NCBI GenBank assembly: GCA_011390855.1
Contig: JAABRN010000494.1
Location: forward strand, 1-8,955
Length of the DNA: 8,955 bases
Reading direction: 5' to 3'
Source of the DNA: Hydrogenophaga sp.
GTDB lineage: Bacteria; Pseudomonadota; Gammaproteobacteria; Burkholderiales; Burkholderiaceae_C
How positions within the stretch are numbered: position 1 is the stretch's first letter; the number at the start of each line of letters is the position of its first letter. The translations under genes were made by a program, and so were the position numbers. Shown in pieces: positions 1-7,346 of the stretch. A model generated the notes under the pieces. That model was not told the DNA's origin. It saw only the letters and a list, made by a program, of their open reading frames with translations, and made no database searches.

Positions 1-681
<681 letters not shown>

Positions 682-691
682 GTCTGAGCAG

Positions 692-770
692 GAGCGCCCC
701 GCTCGCGTTCCCCGGTTTCAGGCTAGATTTCGTCCAGGCGGGGCTCGGGAGAAAACCCCGCCGCCTGGAC
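692..770. terminator. Possible convergent terminator region (hairpins without clear U-tracts)
   Basis: Two hairpins lie where glnB and the LOG-family gene converge. One is GAGCG-CCC-CGCTC at 692-704. The other is a perfect 10-base inverted repeat, GTCCAGGCGG at 732-741 and CCGCCTGGAC at 761-770, with a 19-base loop. The second lies inside the last codons of the leftward gene. Neither is followed by a run of T on either strand, so neither is a standard intrinsic terminator. They could still block read-through or protect 3' ends. Function is uncertain. Confidence 0.3.
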
Positions 771-1307
771 CAGTGCAGGCAGCAGACGTTTGACTTCGGA
801 ATCCACACGAATCAGGTCCATCTGCCATTCACCCATGAATCCTTGTTCCACGGTGCTGCGCAGGAAGCTCATCAGCCCGTCGTAGTAGCCGTTGGTGTTG
901 AGCAAGCCCACCGGTTTGTCGTGGTAGCCCAGCTGGCGCCAGGTCCAGACCTCAAAAAATTCTTCGAACGTTCCGATGCCACCGGGCAGCGCGAGAAACG
1001 CGTCACAACGCTCGGCCATCAGGCGCTTTCGCTCGTGCATGGTGTCAACCACATGCAGTTCGGTGCAGCCATGATTGGCCCACTCCTTTTCTACCAGTGC
1101 TTTGGGGATCACGCCCACCACCGTGCCGCCTGCATCCAGGGTGGCTTGCGCCACGGTACCCATGAGCCCGTTGCGCCCACCGCCGTACACCAGTTGCCCC
1201 CCGCGCTGGCCAATCCATTGGCCCACGGTGCGTGCCACTTCGGTGAATTCTGGGCTGACACCGGCGCGCGAGCCGCAATAGACGCATAGGGAAAAAGATG
1301 CTTCCAC
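723..1307 (-). CDS. LOG-family nucleotide 5'-monophosphate phosphoribohydrolase (TIGR00730 type)
   Basis: This 194-residue protein belongs to the LOG ('lysine decarboxylase-like') family. Members cleave the N-glycosidic bond of nucleoside monophosphates, including cytokinin ribotides, releasing base and ribose 5-phosphate. Diagnostic motifs are CVYCGS at 8-13, YGGGRNGLMG at 41-50, MHERKRLM at 90-97 and PGGIGTFEE at 108-116; the last two hold the expected active-site Arg, Lys and Glu. The start is GTG at 1307-1305: an in-frame TGA lies two codons upstream and no ATG precedes the conserved Rossmann start. The ribosome binding site is weak. It is the last gene of a leftward cluster, 16 bases after dgkA. 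Despite old annotations, lysine decarboxylase activity is not expected. The true substrate cannot be told from sequence. Confidence 0.92.
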   Translation of the reverse strand: MEASFSLCVYCGSRAGVSPEFTEVARTVGQWIGQRGGQLVYGGGRNGLMGTVAQATLDAGGTVVGVIPKALVEKEWANHGCTELHVVDTMHERKRLMAERCDAFLALPGGIGTFEEFFEVWTWRQLGYHDKPVGLLNTNGYYDGLMSFLRSTVEQGFMGEWQMDLIRVDSEVKRLLPALVQAAGFSPEPRLDEI

Positions 1308-1323
1308 TGTTCAGTGCTTTCTT

Positions 1324-1710
1324 TTAGAAACGATGCCAGATGGCGGCTGCCCAGACACCTGCACACAGCAGGAGGCTCAACAGCACGGCAGCGCTGCCCA
1401 TGTCTTTGGCGCGCTTTGACAGGTCATGCCATTCGGGGCCGATACGGTCGATGGCGGTTTCAATTCCCGTGTTGAGCAACTCCACCACCATCACCAGGAT
1501 CACCGAGCCTGCGAGCAGGGCCACTTCGACCCAGCTCTGTCCGAGCCAGAATGCCAGAGGCAGCATCACGAGAGACGCCAGCGCTTCCTGGCGAAACGCG
1601 GTCTCGCCCCAGCCCGCACGCAACCCGGCCAGGGAGTATCCCAGCGCGTGCCACATGCGGCTCAGCCCTGTGCGCTGCTTTTGGGCGTTTGCCGGTTCGT
1701 GTGTCGTCAT
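1324..1710 (-). CDS. dgkA: Diacylglycerol kinase, prokaryotic membrane type
   Basis: This 128-residue integral membrane enzyme phosphorylates diacylglycerol with ATP to give phosphatidic acid, recycling lipid into the phospholipid pathway at the inner membrane. It is collinear with E. coli DgkA (about 122 residues). An amphipathic N-terminal helix contains GYSLAGLRAGW and FRQE (Glu42). Three membrane segments follow at about 44-56, 61-79 and 105-125. The catalytic signature VELLNTGIETAIDRIG (76-91) holds Glu77, Asn80 and Glu84, and RAKDMGSAAV (100-109) holds Lys102 and Asp103. The start at 1710 is preferred because it fits the family length; the frame is open upstream, but that part reads across the RDD gene. 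It lies 17 bases after the RDD stop and 16 bases before the LOG-family GTG, so the three are probably co-transcribed. Confidence 0.96.
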   Translation of the reverse strand: MTTHEPANAQKQRTGLSRMWHALGYSLAGLRAGWGETAFRQEALASLVMLPLAFWLGQSWVEVALLAGSVILVMVVELLNTGIETAIDRIGPEWHDLSKRAKDMGSAAVLLSLLLCAGVWAAAIWHRF

Positions 1711-1727
1711 ACGTCGGTGGTCAGGCC

Positions 1728-2309
1728 CTAAAGATGCCAGAACTTGCGCCCCTTGGCAGGCTCGGCAGGCTTGTGGTGCACGAGGCGCGTGCCGGCCAGC
1801 GCGTCGTGGAGAAACTGGCGCTGCGGATGAAATCGCGCCAGCAAGGCCCAGATGGCGATCCAGCCGATCAGGATCACTGTCAGCTCGCCGCCAGACAGTT
1901 GAAAAAAGCTGCCCGCCGCAAGGGGCGGCAGAAACCATGTCCAAGACCACACGTAACGCAGCAAAGCCTTGGGTCGTGTGAGGGCGCCCCCCCGCCGGTC
2001 AACCACGCGGATGTGCCAGGTTTTCATGGCCAGCGTCTGACCCTTGACCCAGAACCAGGTGAAGTAAAGGGCCAGCAGCAAAAACACATAGGCCTGCAGC
2101 GAATACCGGTTGTTGAACGCGTCGCGCACGGGAATGAGCGAAGGCACGAGGTGGCCAGCCGCAAACAACAAGCCGAAAAAAAACAAACCGGTTCCAAACA
2201 ACACGCCGAACAAAAGCGTGCCCTCGTACAGCCAGCAGGCCATGCGGCGGGTGAGGGATGGCGTTGTCAGCGGTTGGGTGGTCAGTGGGGATGCGGTCGT
2301 TTCGGTCAT
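1728..2309 (-). CDS. RDD family integral membrane protein
   Basis: A 193-residue membrane protein of the RDD family (PF06271), whose role is unknown; transport or stress roles have been proposed for some members. A basic RR pair (21-22) opens the first membrane helix (about 30-50). A second helix lies at about 72-88 and runs into GQTLAMKTWHIRVV, the family's typical post-helix segment. Further hydrophobic segments are at about 122-135 and 140-158, and the C-terminus has HDALAGTRLV. The Asp normally following Tyr in helix 1 is Glu29 here (WLYEG). The start is ambiguous: ATG at 2309 gives MTETTASP, while ATG at 2321 adds four residues. Neither has a good ribosome binding site. It is the first gene of the leftward cluster with dgkA and the LOG-family gene, and is divergent from ilvI. 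Confidence 0.88.
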   Translation of the reverse strand: MTETTASPLTTQPLTTPSLTRRMACWLYEGTLLFGVLFGTGLFFFGLLFAAGHLVPSLIPVRDAFNNRYSLQAYVFLLLALYFTWFWVKGQTLAMKTWHIRVVDRRGGALTRPKALLRYVWSWTWFLPPLAAGSFFQLSGGELTVILIGWIAIWALLARFHPQRQFLHDALAGTRLVHHKPAEPAKGRKFWHL

Positions 2310-2417
2310 GGCGGGGCGCATACAGGGCCGAAGGCTCGAAGCAAGATCTGGAAGCCTGCGATTGTCGCATCGCGGCCTCTTGCCCCCCTTTTTCTGTGCG
2401 TCGATGCAACGCGGTAC

Positions 2418-2445
2418 TTGAATGCGCTTGTTGCAGTGCGATAAT
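2418..2445 (+). promoter_or_regulatory. Putative sigma70 promoter for ilvIHC
   Basis: A -35 box TTGAAT (2418-2423, 4/6 to consensus) and a -10 box GATAAT (2440-2445, 5/6) are separated by 16 bases. Transcription would begin near 2452, leaving an untranslated leader of about 150 bases before the ilvI ATG. It is the best sigma70 match in the roughly 280-base divergent region upstream of ilvI. The rest of that region (2322-2417) holds a small hairpin TGCGA-TTG-TCGCA at 2357-2369 and a C/T-rich run, but no clear promoter for the leftward RDD gene. Confidence 0.55.
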
Positions 2446-2577
2446 GGAAGGCTGCAATTCAAAACAAGGCAAACGGGTCAAGGTCCGGCAGAGTATGTGT
2501 CTGCTTATGGCCTTTGGCCTCAAGTCTCGAAACCGCTTCACAAGAGCCGGTCTAGAGGCACCCAAGGTTTTTCGTTA

Positions 2578-2594
2578 GAGAAATTCTCGAAAGG
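2578..2594 (+). promoter_or_regulatory. Palindrome next to the ilvI ribosome binding site
   Basis: GAGAAATTCTC (2578-2588) is an odd-centred palindrome directly followed by GAAAGG (2589-2594), the likely ribosome binding site six bases before the ilvI ATG at 2601. The placement could allow an operator or a small hairpin to affect ilvI translation. The short AT-rich stem is weak as RNA, so only the ribosome binding site is firm. Confidence 0.4.
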
Positions 2595-2600
2595 TTCATC

Positions 2601-4379
2601 ATGGAAATCAACAAGGCCGAACTGGCCTCCGCTGCCGCTGTGTCCGGCAACTCGACACCCCAGGAACTCCGCGGCGCGGAAATTCTCGTCAAGGCACTTC
2701 AAGCCGAGGGCGTGAATTTCGTCTGGGGCTATCCCGGTGGTGCGGTCCTCCACATTTACGACGCGTTCTACAAGCAGGACACGATCCAGCATGTGCTGGT
2801 GCGCCACGAGCAAGCGGCGGTGCACGCCGCAGATGGCTTTGCACGTGCAACGGGCGAGGTAGGCGTGGCGCTGGTCACTTCTGGCCCAGGACTTACCAAC
2901 GCGGTCACCGGTATTGCCACCGCGTACATGGACAGCATTCCCATGGTGATCATCAGTGGTCAGGTGCCAACGGCCGCGATTGGCCTGGACGCCTTCCAGG
3001 AATGCGACACCGTGGGCATCACCCGACCCATTGTCAAGCACAACTTTCTGGTTAAGGATGTGCGCGACATGGCCGTCGTGATGAAAAAGGCCTTCCATAT
3101 CGCACGCAGCGGCCGTCCTGGCCCGGTGGTGGTGGATGTGCCAAAGGATGTGTCTTTCAACAAGACCGCCTACAACGGATACCCCGAAACGATTGAAATG
3201 CGTTCCTACAACCCGGTGCGCAAGGGGCATGGTGGTCAGATCCGCAAAGCCCTGCAGCTCCTGTTGTCGGCCAAGCGACCCTACATCTATACCGGCGGCG
3301 GTGTGCTGCTGGGCAATGCCGTTCAGGAATTGCGTACGCTGGTGGACCTCCTCGGCTATCCGGTCACCAATACCCTGATGGGGTTGGGCGCCTATCCGGC
3401 ATCTGACCGCAAGTTCCTGGGCATGCTGGGCATGCACGGCACCATCGAGGCCAACAACGCCATGCAGAACTGCGATGTGTTGCTGGCGGTGGGCGCACGT
3501 TTTGATGATCGAGTCATCGGCAATCCCAAGCACTTTGCGCAGAACGAACGCAAAATCATCCATGTGGATATCGATCCATCGAGCATTTCCAAGCGCGTCA
3601 AGGTCGACGTGCCCATCGTGGGCGATGTGAAAGATGTGCTGGTCGAGTTGATCAACATGGTGCGGGAAAGCACCCAGCGACCTGACGAAAAATCACTGGC
3701 ATTGTGGTGGGAGACCATTGAGGCCTGGCGTTCGCGCGACTGTCTGAAATACGACCGGGGCAACAAGGACGTGATCAAGCCGCAATATGTGGTCGAGACA
3801 CTGTGGAACATGACCAAGGACGCAGACACCTACATCACTTCCGATGTGGGTCAGCACCAGATGTGGGCGGCGCAGTACTACCGTTTTGACGAACCCAGGC
3901 GCTGGATCAACTCGGGAGGTCTGGGCACCATGGGCGTCGGGATTCCTTATGCCATGGGTATCAAGATGGCCAAGCCCGACAGCGAGGTGTACTGCGTCAC
4001 GGGCGAAGGTTCGGTGCAGATGTGCATCCAGGAACTCTCCACCTGCCTCCAGTACAACACGCCCATCAAGATCGTGTCACTGAACAACCGCTACCTCGGC
4101 ATGGTGCGCCAGTGGCAGGAAATCGATTACGAGGGTCGCTACAGCCACAGTTACATGGATGCGTTGCCGAACTTTGTGAAACTCGCAGAAGCGTATGGTC
4201 ACGTGGGTATCCTGATCGAGCGTCCACAAGACGTCGAGCCGGCATTGCGTGAAGCGCGCAAGCTCAAGGACCGCACGGTGTTCATGGATTTCCGCACCGA
4301 CCCGACAGAGAACGTGTTCCCGATGGTGAAGGCCGGCAAGGGCATCACGGAAATGCTGCTGGGGTCTGAAGATCTCTGA
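2601..4379 (+). CDS. ilvI: Acetohydroxyacid (acetolactate) synthase, large catalytic subunit
   Basis: This 592-residue ThDP-dependent enzyme condenses two pyruvates to 2-acetolactate (valine/leucine path), or pyruvate with 2-oxobutyrate to 2-aceto-2-hydroxybutyrate (isoleucine path). It acts in the cytoplasm with the small subunit encoded next. Domain order is the family's. The N-terminal ThDP domain has GYPGGAVLHIYDAF (43-56) and catalytic Glu70 in RHEQAA. A central FAD-type domain holds GMLGMHG and GARFDDRV. The C-terminal ThDP domain has GEGSVQM (468-474) followed by LNN (494-496) and YLGMVRQWQ. The metal-binding signature reads GEG rather than the usual GDG. A tail of about 22 residues precedes the first conserved block. 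The start at 2601 has GAAAGG six bases upstream. It leads the ilvIHC operon. The ilvB/ilvI symbols are used interchangeably; adjacency to an IlvH-like small subunit favours ilvI. Confidence 0.97.
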   Translation: MEINKAELASAAAVSGNSTPQELRGAEILVKALQAEGVNFVWGYPGGAVLHIYDAFYKQDTIQHVLVRHEQAAVHAADGFARATGEVGVALVTSGPGLTNAVTGIATAYMDSIPMVIISGQVPTAAIGLDAFQECDTVGITRPIVKHNFLVKDVRDMAVVMKKAFHIARSGRPGPVVVDVPKDVSFNKTAYNGYPETIEMRSYNPVRKGHGGQIRKALQLLLSAKRPYIYTGGGVLLGNAVQELRTLVDLLGYPVTNTLMGLGAYPASDRKFLGMLGMHGTIEANNAMQNCDVLLAVGARFDDRVIGNPKHFAQNERKIIHVDIDPSSISKRVKVDVPIVGDVKDVLVELINMVRESTQRPDEKSLALWWETIEAWRSRDCLKYDRGNKDVIKPQYVVETLWNMTKDADTYITSDVGQHQMWAAQYYRFDEPRRWINSGGLGTMGVGIPYAMGIKMAKPDSEVYCVTGEGSVQMCIQELSTCLQYNTPIKIVSLNNRYLGMVRQWQEIDYEGRYSHSYMDALPNFVKLAEAYGHVGILIERPQDVEPALREARKLKDRTVFMDFRTDPTENVFPMVKAGKGITEMLLGSEDL

Positions 4380-4392
4380 AGCGTGGGTACAT

Positions 4393-4497
4393 TGGGTGGG
4401 CGGTGCTTTGCGCACACTCACTCCTGCACACCGTTTCGCTCCCATCCATCCCTGAAGAATCTATTTGCAGCCAAGCCTGCGCATTACCGTGCGCAGG
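4393..4497 (+). ncRNA. Structured leader upstream of ilvH (candidate ilvH RNA motif)
   Basis: The 146-base ilvI-ilvH gap is much longer than in enteric bacteria, and it folds by eye. An outer stem pairs TGGGTGGG (4393-4400) with CCCATCCA (4441-4448), including one G-U. It encloses CGGTG (4401-4405) with CACCG (4429-4433). Further on, a perfect 8-base stem pairs CCTGCGCA (4476-4483) with TGCGCAGG (4490-4497) around a six-base loop, ending 15 bases before the ilvH ribosome binding site. A cis-regulatory 'ilvH RNA' has been described upstream of ilvH in Betaproteobacteria, and the position here fits. I cannot confirm membership without its covariance model. There is no T-run, so it is not a plain terminator. 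Confidence 0.5.
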
Positions 4498-4525
4498 GGA
4501 GGGCTCAGAAAAGAGGAATGCTTTC

Positions 4526-5017
4526 ATGAAACACATCATTGCCGTGCTGCTCGAAAACGAGCCAGGTGCGCTTTCGCGCGTGGTGGGCTTGTTTTCCGCC
4601 CGCGGTTACAACATCGAGTCGCTGACCGTCGCGCCCACCGAGGATGCTTCCCTGTCGCGCATGACCATCCAGACCACCGGGTCGGACGACGTGATCGAGC
4701 AGATCACCAAACACCTCAATCGTCTGATTGAAGTGGTCAAGGTCGTGGACCTGACGGAAGGTGCATACACCGAGCGCGAGCTCATGCTCGTCAAGGTGCG
4801 GGCTGTTGGCAAGGAGCGCGAAGAAATGAAGCGCATGGCCGACATCTTTCGCGGTCGCATCATCGACGTCACGGAAAAGAGCTACACCATTGAACTCACG
4901 GGCGACCAGGGCAAGAATGACGCCTTCCTTGAGGCGATTGACCGGGCCGCCATTCTTGAAACCGTGCGTTCAGGTGCCAGCGGCATTGGTCGGGGCGAAC
5001 GGATCTTGCGCGTTTGA
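4526..5017 (+). CDS. ilvH: Acetohydroxyacid synthase, small regulatory subunit
   Basis: This 163-residue subunit, the length of E. coli IlvH, activates the catalytic subunit and confers feedback inhibition by valine. The N-terminal ACT domain (about 2-75) contains ENEPGALSRVVGLFSARGYNIESL-type sequence with Asn11, Gly14 and Asn29, the residues linked to valine binding in E. coli IlvH. Valine sensitivity is therefore expected. The C-terminal ACT-like half contains RELMLVKV and EKSYTIELTG and ends GIGRGERILRV. The start at 4526 matches the family N-terminus (MKHIIAVLLENEPG) and has AAGAGGA at 4511-4517. The frame is open upstream to 4403, but that stretch is not family-like and overlaps the structured leader. 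It is the second gene of the ilv operon, 146 bases after ilvI and 152 before ilvC. Confidence 0.97.
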   Translation: MKHIIAVLLENEPGALSRVVGLFSARGYNIESLTVAPTEDASLSRMTIQTTGSDDVIEQITKHLNRLIEVVKVVDLTEGAYTERELMLVKVRAVGKEREEMKRMADIFRGRIIDVTEKSYTIELTGDQGKNDAFLEAIDRAAILETVRSGASGIGRGERILRV

Positions 5018-5041
5018 TTTTTTCAGGGCTTGGCCATTTGT

Positions 5042-6186
<1,145 letters not shown>

Positions 6187-6228
6187 GGCTCCGGCGGCCC
6201 GAATGGGTCACCCTCATGCCAGTCCGCT

Positions 6229-6258
6229 CAGGGCCACTTCGGTGGCCCTGTTTCTTTT
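6229..6258 (+). terminator. Rho-independent terminator after ilvC
   Basis: A perfect 9-base stem, CAGGGCCAC (6229-6237) with GTGGCCCTG (6242-6250), is closed by a TTCG tetraloop and followed by TTTCTTTT (6251-6258). It lies 42 bases after the ilvC stop. This is a textbook intrinsic terminator and should end the ilvIHC transcript, so pssA downstream needs its own promoter or depends on read-through. Confidence 0.93.
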
Positions 6259-6275
6259 AGGGATGGCGACTGGCT

Positions 6276-6281
6276 TACACT
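6276..6281 (+). promoter_or_regulatory. Weak -10-like box for pssA
   Basis: TACACT (6276-6281, 4/6 to consensus) lies between the ilvC terminator and pssA. No good -35 is found at 16-18 bases upstream; the T-rich terminator tail occupies that place. It is the best candidate I see for the pssA promoter, which the terminator makes necessary, but it is weak. Confidence 0.22.
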
Positions 6282-6351
6282 GGCCGTTTGGCGATTCGTG
6301 GCCAACAGAGGTCGCCCCCTTGCGGTCGCCCACGCCGCCACAGAGATATTC

Positions 6352-7161
6352 ATGCACGACGGAACCGAACCCATGATCCCGCCCAACTCGGATGGTCCGA
6401 GGCGGCGCAAGGGCATCTACATGCTGCCCAACATGATCACCCTGGCAGCCCTCTTTGGGGGCTTCTACGCCGTGGTGATGGCCATGAACGGTCGTTTCGA
6501 CCTGGCCACTGTTGGCATCTTTGCTGCCATGTTTCTGGACAGCATGGACGGGCGGGTCGCTCGCATGACCAACACGCAGAGTGCATTTGGCGAGCAGATG
6601 GACTCCCTCTCGGACATGGTTTCATTTGGCGCAGCCCCCGCCCTGATCGCCTACGAGTGGACGTTGCGCGACCTGGGCCGTTGGGGCTGGATTGCAGCGT
6701 TTGTCTATTGCGCCTGTGCGGCTCTCCGGCTGGCAAGGTTCAACGTGAATACCGGGGTCGTGGACAAGCGCTACTTCCAGGGACTTCCATCGCCTGCCGC
6801 TGCAGCGCTGGTCGCGGGCTTCATCTGGTTGATGACCGAGCTGGACGTGGCGCGTGCCGACCTCGCCTGGGCCATGTTCGCGCTGACCCTCTATGCCGGG
6901 CTGACGATGGTCACCAACGTGCCGTTTTACAGCTTCAAGGACCTGAGTCTGAAACGCAGCGTGCCATTTGCAGCCATCGTGCTGGTGGCACTCGGAATCG
7001 CGGTGATCAACATCCATCCACCCACGGTGCTGTTTGGCCTGTTTGTCTTGTATGGGCTCTCTGGCTACGCGGTGTATGTCTGGCGCAAGGCCAAAGGTCG
7101 GCCCACCAGCGTGATCAGCACCTCCACCGATGAGCCTGACGAGCGCGGCTTGCACGATTGA
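6352..7161 (+). CDS. pssA: CDP-diacylglycerol--serine O-phosphatidyltransferase (phosphatidylserine synthase)
   Basis: A 269-residue membrane enzyme of the CDP-alcohol phosphatidyltransferase family. It transfers the phosphatidyl group from CDP-diacylglycerol to L-serine, giving phosphatidylserine, the precursor of phosphatidylethanolamine. The full signature D-x2-D-G-x2-A-R-x8-G-x3-D-x3-D is present: Asp63, Asp66-Gly67, Ala70-Arg71, Gly80, Asp84 and Asp88. A basic RRRK patch precedes the first membrane helix (MLPNMITLAALFGGFYAVV region), and several more hydrophobic helices follow. This is the membrane-embedded type, unrelated to the phospholipase-D-like E. coli PssA. The start at 6352 (MHDGTEP) is a judgement; ATG at 6373 and GTG at 6298 are also in frame and no site has a good ribosome binding site. 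No psd gene adjoins. It sits between ilvC and leuA; its stop overlaps the possible leuA -35. Confidence 0.94.
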   Translation: MHDGTEPMIPPNSDGPRRRKGIYMLPNMITLAALFGGFYAVVMAMNGRFDLATVGIFAAMFLDSMDGRVARMTNTQSAFGEQMDSLSDMVSFGAAPALIAYEWTLRDLGRWGWIAAFVYCACAALRLARFNVNTGVVDKRYFQGLPSPAAAALVAGFIWLMTELDVARADLAWAMFALTLYAGLTMVTNVPFYSFKDLSLKRSVPFAAIVLVALGIAVINIHPPTVLFGLFVLYGLSGYAVYVWRKAKGRPTSVISTSTDEPDERGLHD

Positions 7162-7189
7162 CACGTGCCAGGTTGGTTTGTGCTACATT
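7158..7189 (+). promoter_or_regulatory. Putative promoter of the leuA leader transcript
   Basis: A perfect -35 TTGACA (7158-7163) overlaps the pssA stop codon. A -10-like TACATT (7184-7189, 4/6) preceded by TGC resembles an extended -10 box. The 20-base spacing is longer than ideal, so the -35 may contribute little. Six bases after the -10 box comes the leader ATG at 7196, so transcription from this box would start on or beside that A. Confidence 0.45.
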
Positions 7190-7195
7190 TCGCAG

Positions 7196-7249
7196 ATGTC
7201 CTTTCGTGCCCCGTCCCTACTACTGAATGTCCTCCACGGGCAGAGTTGA
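7196..7249 (+). CDS. Leucine-rich leader peptide of leuA
   Basis: A 17-codon reading frame, MSFRAPSLLLNVLHGQS followed by TGA, lies 98 bases upstream of leuA. Three consecutive leucine codons, CTA CTA CTG (7217-7225), are followed by GTC and a fourth leucine codon CTC (7232-7234). CTA is absent from the whole visible leuA frame, so two in a row suggest selection for slow decoding when Leu-tRNA is short. No ribosome binding site is visible, and the nearest -10-like box would put transcription start on the ATG, consistent with leaderless translation. The frame is followed by segments able to form an attenuator. The peptide itself is unlikely to have a function; its translation is the sensor. 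Identification rests on codon content and context. Confidence 0.8.
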   Translation: MSFRAPSLLLNVLHGQS

Positions 7250-7306
7250 CGGCGCGAAAGCACTTCCAATCCAAACGGCCCGTTTGCACCCGCAGCGGGC
7301 CGTTTT
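7210..7306 (+). promoter_or_regulatory. Transcription attenuator controlling leuA
   Basis: Four segments can pair in alternative ways. Segment 1 CCCGT (7210-7214) pairs with segment 2 ACGGG (7236-7240). Segment 2, as ACGGGC (7236-7241), also pairs with GCCCGT (7278-7283, segment 3). Segment 3, as AAACGGCCCG (7273-7282), pairs perfectly over 10 bases with segment 4 CGGGCCGTTT (7296-7305), followed by T and a moderately T-rich tail. A ribosome stalled at the leucine codons 7217-7225 would leave segment 2 free to take segment 3, preventing the 3:4 hairpin so leuA is read. A ribosome reaching the stop at 7247 would cover segment 2 and let 3:4 terminate. This is the classical attenuation logic, read by eye. 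Confidence 0.72.
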
Positions 7307-7346
7307 GCATTGGGGGCTGCGGGGTTTTTATCATTGAGACCGCATC

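Noticed and set aside
2310..2462. Long N-terminal extension of the RDD protein
   Set aside because: The extension is polar and not family-like and would cross the ilvI promoter; internal ATGs at 2321 or 2309 fit the first membrane helix better.
2495..2578. 27-codon frame upstream of ilvI as an attenuator leader peptide
   Set aside because: It has scattered Leu codons but no run of Ile, Val or Leu, and no alternative terminator hairpin follows it.
2538..3563. Leftward open frame of about 340 codons over ilvI
   Set aside because: Antisense to a strongly conserved enzyme gene, His- and Gly-rich composition typical of a GC-rich shadow frame, no recognisable motif.
4403..4525. Extension of ilvH upstream in frame
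   Set aside because: The extra 41 codons have no counterpart in the family and overlap the structured leader; ATG 4526 has a good ribosome binding site and fits the usual 163 residues.
6288..7133. Second rightward frame of 281 codons overlapping pssA
   Set aside because: Shifted-frame shadow; the CDP-alcohol phosphatidyltransferase signature is entirely in the pssA frame.
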